A stretch of DNA of 64,000 bases from Gadus chalcogrammus (GCF_026213295.1 NC_079419.1:9428288-9492287); one strand, 5' to 3'; shown: positions 26,559 to 41,295, numbered from the stretch's first letter. A program made the numbers and translations. The notes: generated by a model not told the origin, from the sequence alone.

Positions 26559-27619
26559 ATCTGATACTATTGTTTGGAGCCTGTTTGAGATTATAGTGGT
26601 ATAAAGTTTGTAATCTATATTATGAATTGATATTGGTCTATAATTTTGGAAGTATTCTTTATCCTTTAGAGGTTTGGGAATGACTGTCGTTATTGCTTCC
26701 TTCCATTAGGGAGGAGTGTTATCTTTGGTAATGGTCCAATTAAAGGCTCTAAGTAATACTGGCGACTTTTTTTTCAAGTTTTTTGTACCACTCAGATGGA
26801 AATCCGTCACTACCTTGTCTGATTTCAATTTTATTATTGCCTTTTGGATTTCATCTGTAGATATCTTTGCTGTTATGCGTTCATTTTGCACTTTACCTAT
26901 AGAGGGCAGATCCAGGGAGTCTAGACATTTTTTTGTATACTTATGATTTGTTGTGTTTGGGTGTAAAGATCTTTGTAATAATCCCTGAACATATTTTCAA
27001 TTTATTTTGGTTCATATTTAATTTGGTTGATATTAGGATCACATAGTTTATTGACTGTAATCCCTGCCTGCTGCTTACGTAATCTTCTCACCAATAGTTT
27101 GGCAGCTTTAGGTCCTTATTCATAGTAATTTTGTTTTAAATACATAGCCTTTATCTCTATTTCCTGTTGTCGTATTCTATTAATTTGGTTTCTCACCTCT
27201 TTCATTTGTTGCTCTATTTTTTTGTCTGTTTTCTCTTTATGCTTATGTTCCAATTGTTTCTGGTCAGCTAAAAAAGATTTAAAAAAAAAGATTAAAAGAA
27301 TGTTTATTTTTCTTTTTTAAGTTTACTTGTAATTGCAATTCATTTTCCTAGTATGACAGCTTTTAGAGCATCCTATAGTATTACTGGGTCTGTCTTGTCA
27401 TTATCATTCTCCTCTAAATACTTCTGTATTCCAGCTTTGATTTGGTCGACCACCTGTTTGTTGTTTAATACTCCCATGTTTAATCTCCATATTGTGTCTT
27501 TTTGTCTGGACTTCAAATATATTTTTAAATAGATTTGACATTGCTGTATTCTATCCCTGTCTTCCTTCTGCATAAAAAAAGAGTCAATTCTTGAGTATAC
27601 GGAGCGTGCTGCTGAATAA

Positions 27620-28115
27620 TGACTGAAGTCTCACTGTAGTGGATGTAGTTCCCTCCATACTTCAAAAAAGCCCATTTCTTCCCATGTATTTTTCACTACC
27701 TTTGTGTTAGGTTTCCTATTTCTCTTGCGACTAGTTGTGTCTAGGTCATAGTTCATTATCACATTGAGATCTCCTCCACATATACATAGACCTTCCATAT
27801 CCACACTAATCAGATCAAATAGGGATTTAAAGAAGTGTTTATCACATTCAGGTGGGGCATATATGTTCACCAATGTTACCATAGCTTGGTCAATTGTTCA
27901 TAATACAATAAACGTCCCTCTTCATCTTTTATTTCTTTTTGATATTCAAATTTGGTGGCATTAGGAATTAGTATTGCAACACCTCTTTTGCGGGTGTTAG
28001 AATGGGAGCTATGGAAAGTGTTTTTAAATCACAATCTTTTCAACTTTTCATGTTCTGTTTGGGAAAGGTGGGTTTATTGCAGAAAGTGAATCTGAGCCAA
28101 CAAGTCTGATATCAA
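27620..28115 (-). pseudogene. L1 endonuclease remnant
   Basis: Endonuclease motifs are readable in one frame with breaks. The QETH motif has become Q-stop-TH at 28079-28074, replacing the catalytic Glu. VNIYAPP and CGGDLN follow near 27870-27760. At least two further stops or frameshifts occur, so no endonuclease is made. Confidence 0.75.
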
Positions 28116-28219
28116 AATCCCTTTAGGTCACATCGAATTAAACACTAACCCTTTTCTTTTTTTGACCCGTATTTAACTTTAAGAATATGTTATTCACATC
28201 TAGACTTAGGGTCAGGTAT

Positions 28220-28999
28220 TCATCTCGCGTTGTTGTCCTCGCGTTGGAATTCTTGCAGCCGTCCTTTCGCTCGTGTGCCTGCCTGCGAGGTACGGTCTCG
28301 TTCTCTCCCGACGCGTGTCCAAGGCACCAGCCCCCTCGACTGGAGCCTGTCACGGGCTGTAGCGCCTCTGGTATGGGTGACGTCATCCACTTCAAATCCT
28401 TTTCTCCTCATGTCACCAACTGCTTCCTCCGCGCTGCTGTACGTCATCATTCCACTAGCCCAGTGGATACGCATCTTGTTGAGGGGTGTCTGAAAGCGGA
28501 TGCCTTCCCCCTTTTGAATTTTCTTCACGTTCGCGTACGCTTTGCGTTGTTGCAACATCCTCACAGAGTAGTCATGATCAAAATAAATCCTACTTTCTCC
28601 GAGCTTTGCCGTTTTCTTTCCCCACGCCTCTTTCAAAACCATCTCCTTCACATTAAACTGCTGAAAGTTGAAGACAATCGACCTTGGTGGTTGACCTGTC
28701 TTCGGCTTCGGCGCCAGGGCTCGGTGGGCTCGTTGAATCTGGAGGTCTGTTTCAATTGAAAGCTCGTCTTTTAACCATTTGTCAATAAACGCCACGACCG
28801 ATTCGCTTTTCAGCTCCGCATCTTCTGGAATGCCGTATATTCGCAGGTTGTTCCGCCTGGATCTCGATTCTAAGTCATCTAGCTTATCCATCATTATTTT
28901 CTGTTCCTTTAGTATGTCCTTCAATGCACGTTTTGCATCAGTACTCCACTGCTCGACTTCTTCAGTGCCGTCATTAAATGATAAGCCGCAATAAGCCAA
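28220..28999 (-). pseudogene. L1-type ORF1 protein remnant
   Basis: A 259-codon open stretch with a coiled-coil-like start (ALKDILKEQKIMMDKLDDLE) and then RRNNLRIYGIPED, the hallmark at the junction of coiled coil and RNA-binding domain in L1 ORF1p. QIQRAHRALAPKP and RSIVFNFQQF continue the RRM-like part. The true start appears to lie further upstream near 29,300 (MSGGSKQGKKKK), in a frame interrupted by a stop and by an inverted repeat at 29005-29049. Such proteins bind element RNA. This copy cannot be complete. Confidence 0.8.
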
Positions 29000-29004
29000 A
29001 ATAA

Positions 29005-29049
29005 ACGCAGACGCAGAAGAGCAAATCTTTTGCTCTTCTACGTCTGCGT
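29005..29049. repeat. Near-perfect inverted repeat inside the LINE
   Basis: The arm ACGCAGACGCAGAAGAGCAA (29005-29024) pairs with TTGCTCTTCTACGTCTGCGT (29030-29049), with one G-T mismatch and a very short loop. It lies in the 5' part of ORF1. Confidence 0.85.
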
Positions 29050-29400
29050 GTATTTTGACAAGTTTCTGGTTAATGTCCTCCTTAAACTGAGTGGTGATGT
29101 CGTCTTTGACAGTTTTCAGGTCAAATTATAGCTCTTTTTGCATGGCTTAGATTTGCTTGCTAATGCTATCTAAGCTAGCTTGCGCTGTGGCCATAGCTGT
29201 AGGTTCAGTTAGCTCGTCTAATTCCTTGTCAGAACGATTTATTTATTTCCCTTGACCTTTCTGGATTTTTTTTCTTCTTTCCTTGCTTTGATCCTCCGCT
29301 CATTATCGACGACTATGCATCTTCCTTTGTTATATTTTCGAGTTCTTATGGAGTTTATTGTGTTGGCGTTAGGGAGCACACAATTCAAGCGTCCATGCTG

Positions 29401-32394
29401 CTCGACCTAACCTAATAGTTCTGATGTGTTTTCTGTTTTCTTATTAAATCTTGTAACCTTAACATTTTAAACTTAAAGACAGCAAAATAAAATCAATAGA
29501 ACAAATAGAAGGTAGTAAGATATCTGTATTTGAATAATAGTTACTTCACTTTGCTGTTGTACTGCTTTGTATTGCTCACAGCTATAAATAGCAATACAAA
29601 GGCAGAGTGCAGTATCTGCCTTTTTGGATTCGTGGGTTAGAAAATATTGGGTGTGATTTTTTTTAAGGATCAAATTCCTCATTGAATCTATGTTTATTAA
29701 AGCTAGGGCATGCAGTTTCCAAAAACCAGCCAGAGTAAGCTCGATTTTGAATAAGTATCAGAACGAAAAAGTTTCACCCTCCATTCCGAACATCCCTCCA
29801 AAGCCACTCCCACAAAACACATGACTAGCGCGCTAGCTTTAGCAATAGATCTGCCTAGCCTTGTGATGGTAGCCATGTAGGTAGGTAGACAGACATGTTT
29901 GCTGTCATTACAATATTACAATTTCATTCAGGACAAATTTAAAGATTGGACGGTATTTATTAAAGGCCTGCGACAACCACAGATACCGGATTTGTACTCA
30001 AGATTCACTGTAGCCTCTGTAGGGCAAAACACTGAGAGCCATAGTCAACATGAGCCTGATAGGCTAGTGGGGGGGGGTTTCGTTGTAAGCCTAAACCATA
30101 ATAGTAGACCCCGCACCAGACCTCCCCCTCCACGGCACAGTGTCCATAATCCAGTTTAAACACCGGAGTAGATCTGTCATCGTCTTGATGAGCTCCAGTG
30201 CTCTCCAGAGTGCTTCAGAGAGGCGGCAAGACAGCTGCAAGAGCCCCCCCTCCTCAAGCAAAGGGTGGACCTCAACACGTGCATATTACTATACATTACC
30301 TTTTCATTAGTGTACATATCTATAAGCCTTATCTATCGCAATCCGTGTGTATAATTCATCCAGCCAGCATCCACCTCGACCGTCTAAAATGGCTTTCTCT
30401 TGCTCCCTCCCTTAACACTGCCTCACACACGTTCTCTCCCATTCCGCTCCACTAGTCCTCTCTGTTCCTGTCACTCTTCATCTCCATCTCTCGCCAGCTT
30501 TCTGCCCTCCCCTTGCCTCCCTCGCCCTCCCCTCACCTCTCCTCCTTCCTGCTTTTGCTGACTCCTCTTCTCTTCCCCCACCCCCCCCCCCCTCCCCCCA
30601 CCTCCCTTCCTCTCGTCACCCCCCCCCCGTCTCCCTTGTCTCCTTGCCCTGCTTGCTCCTGCCATAACAGCAGAAAGCGGATGATGGCGCACCGCAGTAG
30701 CGTGTCATGCGGGGGTTTTATGCAACACATAATAACCTTAAGAAGCCTCATTTTATGTTGTTTGCCGAAACAGAGATATTGCGTTGCGACGGCGGGGGTG
30801 AGCCGCCTGTTGTCTCTGCCAGGCTCCCCGTAAACATGCTGACGATACGCTTCTTGCAAACAATGTGCCCTTTCAACATTTAGCTGGGGAAAAACTTTGG
30901 GGCTTAAGATGGTTTAAGATGGATGGTTTTAGTCTCTGTTTTCTCCCCCCCCCCCACCACTAGACATCACAGGTATGGGGAAGCACATAATCAATAGTAT
31001 GTAAAACAAAATAGAGCACGATACGTTTCAATAAAATACGCCTAAGTCATCCTTTTTTGGTGCGCTGTTGAATTATTCAAGACTCGTATAGAGGCGGTAC
31101 GGCTAATGTGTTTGTCTGGGAACATAAAGGCCACCGCGCCGCTGTCATTTACGGCTGTGTCTTCTTTACGACATGCATTCTCATCCAATGAAGCTGCTGG
31201 CTTGCATTGTTTCATCACCTCAACACAGAAACTTGGCTGCACTTAGAAACTAATTGTAGTCAAGCGGTTGGATTTTCCGGGCTTTGTCGTTTTCTTTTTT
31301 ATCTTTGCAGTAAAGGTTAATTTACGCGAGGACACAAATGAGATGGAGCCGGGAAGAGGCTTGGCTCATTGTAAAAAATGTTGATTAATACATTAGCATA
31401 TGAAAGGAGGAATGACCTCAAAGATGTTCCCGATCAAACACAGTCAAAAGTGGAGGTTGTGTGAGGTCCATCACCCACATCAAACCCCCCTGCTACACGC
31501 ATGACATAGTTCTCTCTAATGTAGGGATGGAAACGTTGGCCTTAATTATGGGAACTGCTGGCGTGCTTTTTAATCTAAGGGAAACACGCCAGTGTTTTTC
31601 AAACGCTCGGATAACAATTCCATACCGTTGTGGTCTTTTTTCAGAAAAATATATAAAATCCACCCCAAAATATATGAAATCCTTCCCCTTTTATAATGTC
31701 AAACCTAATTCTTCCCTCACACTGCAAATAACCATTTCTCCCCCCGTTAAACACTAGAACTCGATAACACCTATGAGCCTGATACGACTGAAAATAGAGT
31801 TGGGATGGGAACTGTGAAGAGTCTATTGATATTAGCCTAGCAGCCGCAGATAGCAGGGTGTTGAAATAGAGCCGGTGAGATAAGCACCGTATGGGATCGT
31901 ACCCCGCGCCTGCTCTCATGTTTCCTCGCCCTTTACTTCACACCACCTTTGGTGAACGTGTGTTTTGTGCTTTGTGCTGTGCAAGCCAACATGTGTTTCA
32001 ATGCTGTTTCTCACACTGAGCTACAAACCACAAAACTCCTATTTTTGGGAAAACGTCATTGTAAGACCTAATCTATCCCCCCCCCCCCTCACTAGCTGAA
32101 GTTCACAGTATCTTAGCCCCCCCTTAGCATCGGGTCAACCGCTCAGGTATGATGCCTTGTGACTGCTGCTGCTGTATCCATGGCGATGAACCCCCTCCTC
32201 CCCCCACCCCATAGGTGTCCTTGACCCCCAGTGCTCCTGATTGGCTGATAGCTTGGAGAGCGTGCGCGGAGGCTCCTCCTCTCTGATGGGTCCTCCTGTC
32301 TGACAGCGGTGTGGGGGCTGGGCTTGGCCCCCCACCGCTGGGCTGCACCCAGCTGGCTGCAGGCCGGCCTGAATGGGGAACGTCCACTGGTACA
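29401..32394. other. Intergenic, nothing recognised
   Basis: Includes pyrimidine-rich DNA with C runs (about 30,460-30,660) and a C run near 32,080. No gene or mobile element is supported. Confidence 0.6.
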
Positions 32395-32669
32395 TACTCA
32401 CACACACACACACACTCATACACGCACGCACGCACGCACGCACGGCTACACACACATTCAAAATGGACACGCACACACATATATACACACACGAAAGAAC
32501 GCTCGCACATACACACAGGGAGAAACACACAGGGGAATGCACGCTCACGTGTACACACGCACATATATATACACGCACTTAAGAACGTGCGCACATACAC
32601 ACACAGAGCAGCACACATGTGAATGCACGCTCACGTGTACACACGTACACATATACACGCATGCTCACA

Positions 32670-32711
<42 letters not shown>
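32395..32711. repeat. CA-rich repeat with ~120-base internal duplication
   Basis: CA-rich DNA ending in a pure CA run (about 32,670-32,711). The segment with GAATGCACGCTCACGTGTAC at about 32,535 recurs at about 32,622, showing a tandem duplication of ~87 bases. Confidence 0.85.
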
Positions 32712-32713
<2 letters not shown>

Positions 32714-34244
32714 AGGCAGACAATAGGAGCCTCTATAGGAGATGTAAGCACAGCACTGGGTATATTATCGTAAGTGCTATGACAATAGAATCATTCTTCT
32801 TTATTGCTTTGTGTCTCTTCATGGTGAAAGCAGCAATTCGCCAACATGGAATCTTAAAAATCCTGATTGAACAGTATCGCAGTTTACTGCCAGCGTTGCG
32901 GTCGTGTGCTGTGTCTCAGGCCCTGGTAGACTAGCATCCATGTCCCGTGAATGACTTGACATTCAGATGACATTCAGGTAACTCTCCCCGCTGAGGCTGG
33001 GAGATCCGTCCGCAGGGGCCGTCGATTAAAGGCTCCTATACGGATCCATACGGTTTACATAAGTCGACGCACATCGCCCTCGTATGCTCCGCCTCTGTCC
33101 CGACCCCGCGGCCCGGATACAAAGGAAGCCTCTTCCAAGGTGTTTTCGCCTAACCATTATGAATCAGTTGCCATGGATACCCAGTAAGAATGCAGCCAGC
33201 TCCACAGAGAGGCTGCAGAATAGGGAAGGACAGGTTCAATATTGCGCAATTCAGAAAATAAAACTGAAAGAAAAAATAGGAACCTAAACATTAAAACCAT
33301 CCCCGCTTTCCCCCTCTGCTAAACAACACCGGGGGGAGGCCCCACGCCCAGAGATCAGCAGCCAGCGCGGGGGGGTCTGAGAGGGACTGTTTGCTCCTGG
33401 TGTGCCCTCCTCAGGGGTGGGTTGAACGGTGTTTTCTGCCTCATTGGCTCTTTGTTCTATTCTCCCTGAAGTGATGACCTATATTATCTTGGATGGGAGA
33501 TCAAAGCTGGCCTCCTCACTCCGATCCCAGGGTTCTGCGGTGCGGGCGTCTGCAAAACCTACAAGAAGAAGCAAACCCATGGCCTTCACTGCTTAGTCAG
33601 AAAAAGAATCGTAAGGATATCAAAAAGGGTTTCATCCCCTTTGGACGTCACGCCCTACTAATTATACATGAGGAGATTTTGATGGGGAGAAGAGGAAGGC
33701 GGCCTCTCTCTCTCTACTGTACACTACGCTGAGTTCACTGCAGTCATCGTTTCATGGCTTAGCCGAGCTCCAGCGCTGCCTGATGTTAAACGATGGGGAT
33801 GTCAATGCCCCAAATGCATTGGAAGTGGGTCTCAGATGAGATGGGAGGAAGGAGGCTACAAATGCTATCTACGTAAATCACATGTGTTTACACCAGTCTA
33901 CTTGGTTGGCTCCTGCAGCATCAGTGATGCTGGCGTCCGTCAGAGCTTTGGCTTTCATCTGCTCGAGCCTCCGGAGCTACGTCTGTCATTAGTCATCGAG
34001 TCACAACCTAAAAATAATCCCTACATGTATTTACCAATATTGCAGTAGTGAGTTCGCTACTGCCAACATTGTCTTCATGTGCTGTTAAACATGTAGAACG
34101 AACAGAAAGCGGCAACATTTGGGACTGAGCTCAATTTAACAGTATCCCATTGAAACATGAATTAACATTAAATTAGGTAATTCATGGGCTTCTTGAGGTT
34201 TGGCATTTGCTCTGTGACCAACTATAAAAAATATCCTTGTGGAC

Positions 34245-34288
34245 CCTCTTGTGGGTCACGACCTGCCGGTTGAGAACCATTGCATCAG
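34245..34288. repeat. hAT-type terminal fragment
   Basis: The words GTGGGTCACGACCTGCCGGT followed by TGAGAACCATTG match the familiar ...GGGTCGCGACC..GGTTGAGAACCACTG terminal sequence of vertebrate hAT MITEs, as I recall it. Only one end is seen. Confidence 0.5.
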
Positions 34289-36204
34289 AGTGTAGCCTAC
34301 TTATTTCACCCCCCTGTGATTTCCCATTAGCGCCTAAACCACCAGCAGATGAAAAGTGAGCCTCTATTTATGTCTGGAACGCCGTGTCGCCTTCCGATCC
34401 ATCAGGCCGCGTGGATCCCAGAAAAGAAAACAAGGAGAAATAAACAAGGTCACCTGTGGGAACATACTTCCTGCTGTGAACAAGTGTTCACCTGCTGCTC
34501 TTCAGCCCCCCCCCCCCCCCCCGCTATCGTTATGGCAACCCGGCTCCATAGTTCCGAGACCATATCTGTGGAGCTTCGTTCTGTTTCCCGGTGGAAAGCG
34601 GTGTCAGAGACACAGTGGGTCTTTCCGTACCTGGAGGTCACACACGGGCTCCAGGAATACGTCAGCCGTAGTACGTCTCCCCGACCTTCATGTGTTCGCC
34701 GGACAGCTGCGGATCCTCGACTCATTAGCCGCAGGAACCAGGAGCAGCGATCGGAGCGGGCCGGAGACCATTCATCAGCTGTAAGATGGTGTCTGCTATA
34801 GCTAACTGTCTATGCCCAGCCGGGCCGGGCAGCAGTCAGCCTGTCAAACCATAGAGGACTTTGTGATAAATGAGAGGGCTTCTTTTTTCTTCTTCTTTTG
34901 CTTTTTTTTGATAGCCATTGTTTTAAGATGAGAATATCCTGAAGACTTCCGATTCCATGTAGGAAAGGTCAAGCTTTACCTTATAATAACACATTATAAT
35001 CTTTTACTGAAAATCAATGATTGAAATTCCATGGCTATAACCCTGACATCATTTCCAGGAAGTGATGCACATGCAGTACCTTTGGTAGATCCATACGTTC
35101 CTGGAGTGCCTGCAAGACATCAATACTCCTGGGGCTTTGGTCTGTGCACTGAAGAAACCTCAATTTATCGGGCATCCGAGGCGTGATAGCAACGAATCTG
35201 AGTTATAAAAAAGAAACATAGCAGGTGGAATAGACAGAGCAGGTGGAATAGACAGATGTCTATACCTCGTGCCTCTCAGTGTTGTAGTTAGGCAGAAGGC
35301 AGAAGAAATGTACAACTTCAATAATGGAGACGTTAGCGTCTGTTTCTAAATGTTTCATTGAGACATCATTCCCTTCTTAGACCTTAAATGCCCTCAGCTG
35401 TTCTGCATTTGATATTAATGTCGCATCAAAGTCAATGTTCTTAGTTTATTTTTATTTTTTCTATCTTCACTAAAAAAGATAGAAAGTAACTTCGACTCAG
35501 TTAACATGCCATTTGTTACAAACCATGATGAGCAACGTCATTTAAAAGCTTTCTTTAACCCGGACAGTCTACTCAAATCAATTTCCTCTCCACCCCTAAC
35601 GAAAACATACTCTGTTACAAGACTCGCAAATTCCCCATTTTTATCACCACCAAACGTTCTCCAACAACCCAAAACTGAACCGGACCGAGAAAAATCTCCA
35701 TATCGATTGACCCTTGGGTGGATGCGTCCTAAACTCTTGAGACACTCACCGCACTTCAAATCACTTTGAGACAAATGTATTGGCTCCGGTGGCGTGAACG
35801 TTTCACCGTGCAGCTTTAATCTCCACTACACATGCGGAGCCTCAAGGGGCATCCACAGCAATTACCGCAGCAACACAGAGTTCGGCTCTCCGGGTCAGCT
35901 GAAGGAGAAGAGGGATCAGGTTGATCCTTAAACCCAATGTGCCGAACCGAGGGAAATCCCACATCTCCGGTTAAGCCCGCTGCAGCCTTACAGCCGCATG
36001 CAGGAGGAGGGGAGAGAAAAAAGGACCTTGAGGCATTGGAAGGCAGGCTGGCTCTGTCGCTCGGCGGCGTTTAAACCAGCGTTACTGAACGTCTGACAAG
36101 CGGCGAGGGGCTTGGAGAGCATGCTGCAATGACACGGACATGCACTGCTGTACCGCCACTGGCTGCTCTGAGGATTCGGCCAGTAACCCCTTGGCCCTGC
36201 AGTC

Positions 36205-36245
36205 GTCCGTCCGTACGTACGTCCATCCATCCATCCAGCCATCCA
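36205..36245. repeat. (CCGT)n/(CCAT)n tetranucleotide repeat
   Basis: A short run of GTCC, GTAC and ATCC tetramers. Confidence 0.7.
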
Positions 36246-36725
36246 TGCTGATGGATAGTTTGGGTGTGAGTCACCACCACTGAACTCTCTAGAGCAGAGC
36301 TGCAATGCAACCCAATGCAATACAACATCCACATCAAAGTCAAATCAAATGCAATTATAACCAATTTCAGCAGACACACAACATGGTTCTGTCTCCCGGA
36401 ACAGCTCCTGGCAGGGTTAACGTTTGGAAGGAGAACAGCAGTTAATTCCTCGTTAATAAGCTGTTAACAACAAGGTCTCTGTATTATCCAACCCAGACAA
36501 AAAGATGTGGGAGACATCGGTGTGGATTCCTGTGTGAGCGGGTGAGACATTGCTGTTGCCGACTACACCAAAGGCATTTTAAATTTGTTTGCGGCCCAAT
36601 TTATCAGGGTTACGGTGCGGAAGGCAGCTGTGGGCTTCTTACATCAACTAGAAAAATATGTTTGTTTTGGGTTTGTTTTCGTGTACTTTTGAAGATAGAG
36701 TATTCTTGGCCGGCCTTAACGGGCG

Positions 36726-36728
<3 letters not shown>

Positions 36729-36794
<66 letters not shown>

Positions 36795-36796
36795 CA
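36729..36796. repeat. (TA)n followed by (GT)n
   Basis: About 54 bases of TA, then a brief GT run. Confidence 0.93.
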
Positions 36797-37271
36797 TGTA
36801 ACAGATGAGCAAAGCTTCAGCGGAGCTTCAAATTGTGTGTTGATAACCGGGCCAGAAGAAATATCTGTTCTAGCTCCAAAATAACTGCAGAGCAGAATCT
36901 CCATCAGTCATGTGTGCAGGTCAGGTGGTTCGCGATAGAGAGCGAATGAAAGATTGGCATTGTGAAAAGAAAATTAAATGAATTGAATTGAATGGAATTG
37001 AATTGATGCTGCTGCTGTCGTTTCATTCCACACAAGATGAAAGCCAGAGGATTATGGGGGGCTACGGGGCTAAGAGTGAAGCCTTCCCCTCGTGTTCTAT
37101 CCTTGGCTCTCTCGCTCATGCGCTCTCTCCTCTCGCTCCTCTCTCTCCTCTCCCTGCGTTCCCCCATTCTCACTACGTTTCCTCCTCCTACACTCTCTCG
37201 TATTCTCTCTCGCATTTCTCTCCATGGTTTAATATCTCCATCAATCCTCTGTTGTCCTTCCTTACCCCTTT

Positions 37272-37276
<5 letters not shown>

Positions 37277-37323
<47 letters not shown>
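37277..37323. repeat. (CT)n microsatellite
   Basis: About 46 bases of CT at the end of a broader pyrimidine-rich block (37,080-37,330). Confidence 0.9.
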
Positions 37324-37328
<5 letters not shown>

Positions 37329-37369
37329 CTTTGGTCTCCTCTCTCCTATTTTCTCCATGTGTATAAATG

Positions 37370-37591
37370 TGCACGTGGTTATGTGTGTGGTTCCTTTGGT
37401 GTGTGAATGTGTCTGCTTTTGCGTGTCTGTCTGTCTGTCTGTGTGTGCTTTTACATATGTGTGTGTGTATATGTGTGTTTATGTGTGTGTGTGTGTGTGT
37501 GTGTTTTCATGTGTGCCTTTGTACGTGTGTGTGTGTCTGTCTGTGTGTGATTTTGCGCATTTGAGTGTGTGTCTGTGTGTGTGTGTGCTTT

Positions 37592-37674
<83 letters not shown>
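37370..37674. repeat. GT-rich repeat ending in pure (GT)n
   Basis: Degenerate GT with CTTTTGC/TTTTAC words recurring about every 60-70 bases, then about 80 bases of pure GT at 37,597-37,674. Confidence 0.9.
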
Positions 37675-37677
<3 letters not shown>

Positions 37678-38690
37678 CCTGTGTTTCCTTTAAGAGTGTA
37701 ACATTACAGTCTGAACGGTGGGCCGATGGCTAATTCATCACTATGAGCCCTATGCTGAGCGTAATTACCTGCGTACGTCTTGATAATGAATGATTAACTA
37801 TGTAGAAGGGTTAAGGGGGGCATTTCTGAGGAGAAAGGAGGACGCGGCGGTGGGGGAAGAGGGGTATGTGGTGGGGGGAATGCGGGGGGGGGGGGGGGGG
37901 GGGAGTCTGCTTTTTGTAACACTTTTGCAGCCCTCGTGCCTTGAGCTCTTGTGAATGTGGGTTACTCAGATTCACACCTATACACACACACACAAAACGC
38001 ACACAACCACACACATTCACACGCAGACACACACACACACAAGCAAGCACACACATGCACACACACATAAAAATATACACGCAAACAACAGTCGCGGACA
38101 CATTAGCACATGCACACTTAATGTTCTTATATGTAAGTCATTCCCAGCACTCACTTTACAACCTTTTTCTCCCCTAGCACTTCACACACACACACACGCA
38201 CGCACGCACACGCACACACACCGACACAAATACACACACACTCCACGATCCCTCCGTCACACATCAGTGCAGCGTCCCCCCAGACACCAACAGCCTCTGC
38301 ACATGTGGACCCTGTAGAATCTCTCATTTGGAATCACAGATTCATTTCACACTTTCCGTCCTGGTCAATACATTGACTTCATTAAGGCGGGAAGCGGGTG
38401 CTGGCAAGCCTTTGCTGCAGAAACACGTTTGCCAATTTCCCTGAAAAGACGACGTGCGGGCGTGCGGGGGGGGTCCCGGGCCTCATTTCGAAGGCAGCAG
38501 AGGGGCTGGAGCTGGGTGTGAATTACAGAGCGGAGCGATGCAGGAGCTAATCGCTAAGAGAGCGCATGCGCTTAGATAGACGGAGGGTTTCATCATTCAA
38601 GTCAATGGAGGAGTGGACCCCGTTGTGGTGGTTGATGTTGTGGTCGTGGTTGTTGATGCTGAATACATCAGAAACCACTGGATTCTTGGA
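37675..38690. other. Intergenic with G run and short CA repeats
   Basis: A run of 18 G lies at about 37,886-37,903. CA-rich stretches lie at 37,981-38,085 and 38,185-38,240. A stretch rich in TAAT words (37,720-37,805) could be regulatory, but nothing proves it. Confidence 0.45.
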
Positions 38691-38696
38691 TAGAAT

Positions 38697-38815
38697 GCAT
38701 GACAAAGTGCATGATGATGCTGATGATGATGATGATGCTCATGATAATGAGGATGACGATGATGATGCTGATAATGATAACGATGATGATGAGGATGATG
38801 AGGATGAGGATTTCG
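38697..38815. repeat. (GAT)n-rich trinucleotide repeat
   Basis: About 119 bases of GATGAT with GCT, AAT and GAG variants. The open frame over it encodes only an Asp/Glu-rich low-complexity chain, so I do not call a gene. Confidence 0.88.
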
Positions 38816-39200
38816 AAAAACTGCGCGACTTCCTTGTCAAGGGGAGGGGCTGATGTCAGCCTCTCCATTACTCATCTTCATCAGAAGGGCTGTGTCTGAG
38901 TCTCCCAGTAAGATGGAATGTCAGGAACCGCTCGGTTAAACAGTGCATCCCATGGCACAGTATGCTCTGCGTTACTGCCCGGGATATGTACGAATGCAGA
39001 GCCTAGCTAGCATAAAGTAATCGTATAAAACCTGAGGATGCTAAGTCAACAGAACCCTGGACCCAAAGACACAATACACACACAAACACACCATGCAACA
39101 CGCCAAGTGCATTGTGTGCACACTCACGCCAACCTAACATCTATTTACATTCATAGGACCAGACACAAACACACACAAACACACTCAAACACACTCAAAC
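38816..39200. other. Intergenic, nothing recognised
   Basis: Unique sequence between two repeats. Confidence 0.6.
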
Positions 39201-39308
<108 letters not shown>

Positions 39309-39420
39309 AAACACAAGCATAGGCACACATACGCACACAAACACAGAGACACAAACACACAATCACACTCAAACTCACACACTCAAACACATTTAAACAC
39401 ACACACACACACACACTTAC

Positions 39421-40045
<625 letters not shown>

Positions 40046-40295
40046 TCTGGTCCATCCGCCTAAAACATGCACACACACACACACGCACACGCACACACAC
40101 TCTCACACTTGCTGGAGTCTTCCTTGTTCCAGCCAAGTAATTTATGCCATAAACAAACCACCATTTCTGGGTCATCAATTCACAGTTAACTCTCTGGAGC
40201 CTGCAGAGCCTGAGACTTTGTATTTCTCCCCCGATTTCCTTTATCCTTGCTTCAGAAGCTTGTGTCAATGGTGTCTCTACTAGTATCTACTTGTA

Positions 40296-41079
<784 letters not shown>

Positions 41080-41295
41080 GACGATTATCCTCCTCACACC
41101 CGATGCCACCTCCTCCCCCTCCACGACCCCGCCCCCCGGCTCCACAGCCAGCACACGGTTCACTGCAAGCCGCACTCTTCCAGTTCAGTTTGGGCACCAA
41201 AGTGGCGCACCGCGCGGTGCACAGCCGAACCAGTTGCAGCACAACAGCCAGCGTGCGCGTTTTCAAGATGCGGAATAATCACGGAACCCTTTCTG
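41080..41295 (+). promoter_or_regulatory. Candidate tmem200c promoter and non-coding first exon
   Basis: This is a CpG-rich stretch in AT-rich DNA with an SP1-like CCCCGCCCCCC word (41,127-41,137). It is followed by CG-rich sequence ending in a good splice donor, TTTCTG|GTGAGA (GT at 41,296-41,297). The tmem200c coding exon has its own acceptor at 44,353 and so needs an upstream 5' UTR exon, which this could be. The link is an inference; no transcript is visible. Confidence 0.3.

Larger units (their letters stand above)
25240..29400 (-). mobile_element. Decayed L1-type LINE with internal deletion
   Basis: A non-LTR retrotransposon reading right to left. An ORF1-like part lies at 28999-28220, the endonuclease at about 28110-27630 (NIYAPP, GGDLN), the reverse transcriptase palm at about 26480-26285 ([15 protein letters not shown], then a frameshift into [14 protein letters not shown]), and the L1-like C-terminus at about 26260-25242 ending in KGWDKWLLYKSKNEDR and a stop. 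The segment that should carry the RQGCP and YADD motifs is missing. Many stops and frameshifts are present. The element is dead. The exact ends are uncertain, and no target-site duplication was identified. Confidence 0.85.
32712..36718. other. Intergenic, nothing recognised
   Basis: Mostly unique sequence. It contains a C run at about 34,507-34,522 and a short hAT-like fragment near 34,245. No exon is supported. Confidence 0.55.

Noticed and set aside
28187..28759. + strand frame opposite the LINE ORF1
   Set aside because: The minus strand carries the recognisable L1 ORF1 motifs. The + strand frame is its shadow.
38566..38853. 95-codon Asp-rich frame
   Set aside because: It encodes only the GAT repeat and has no recognisable ends.
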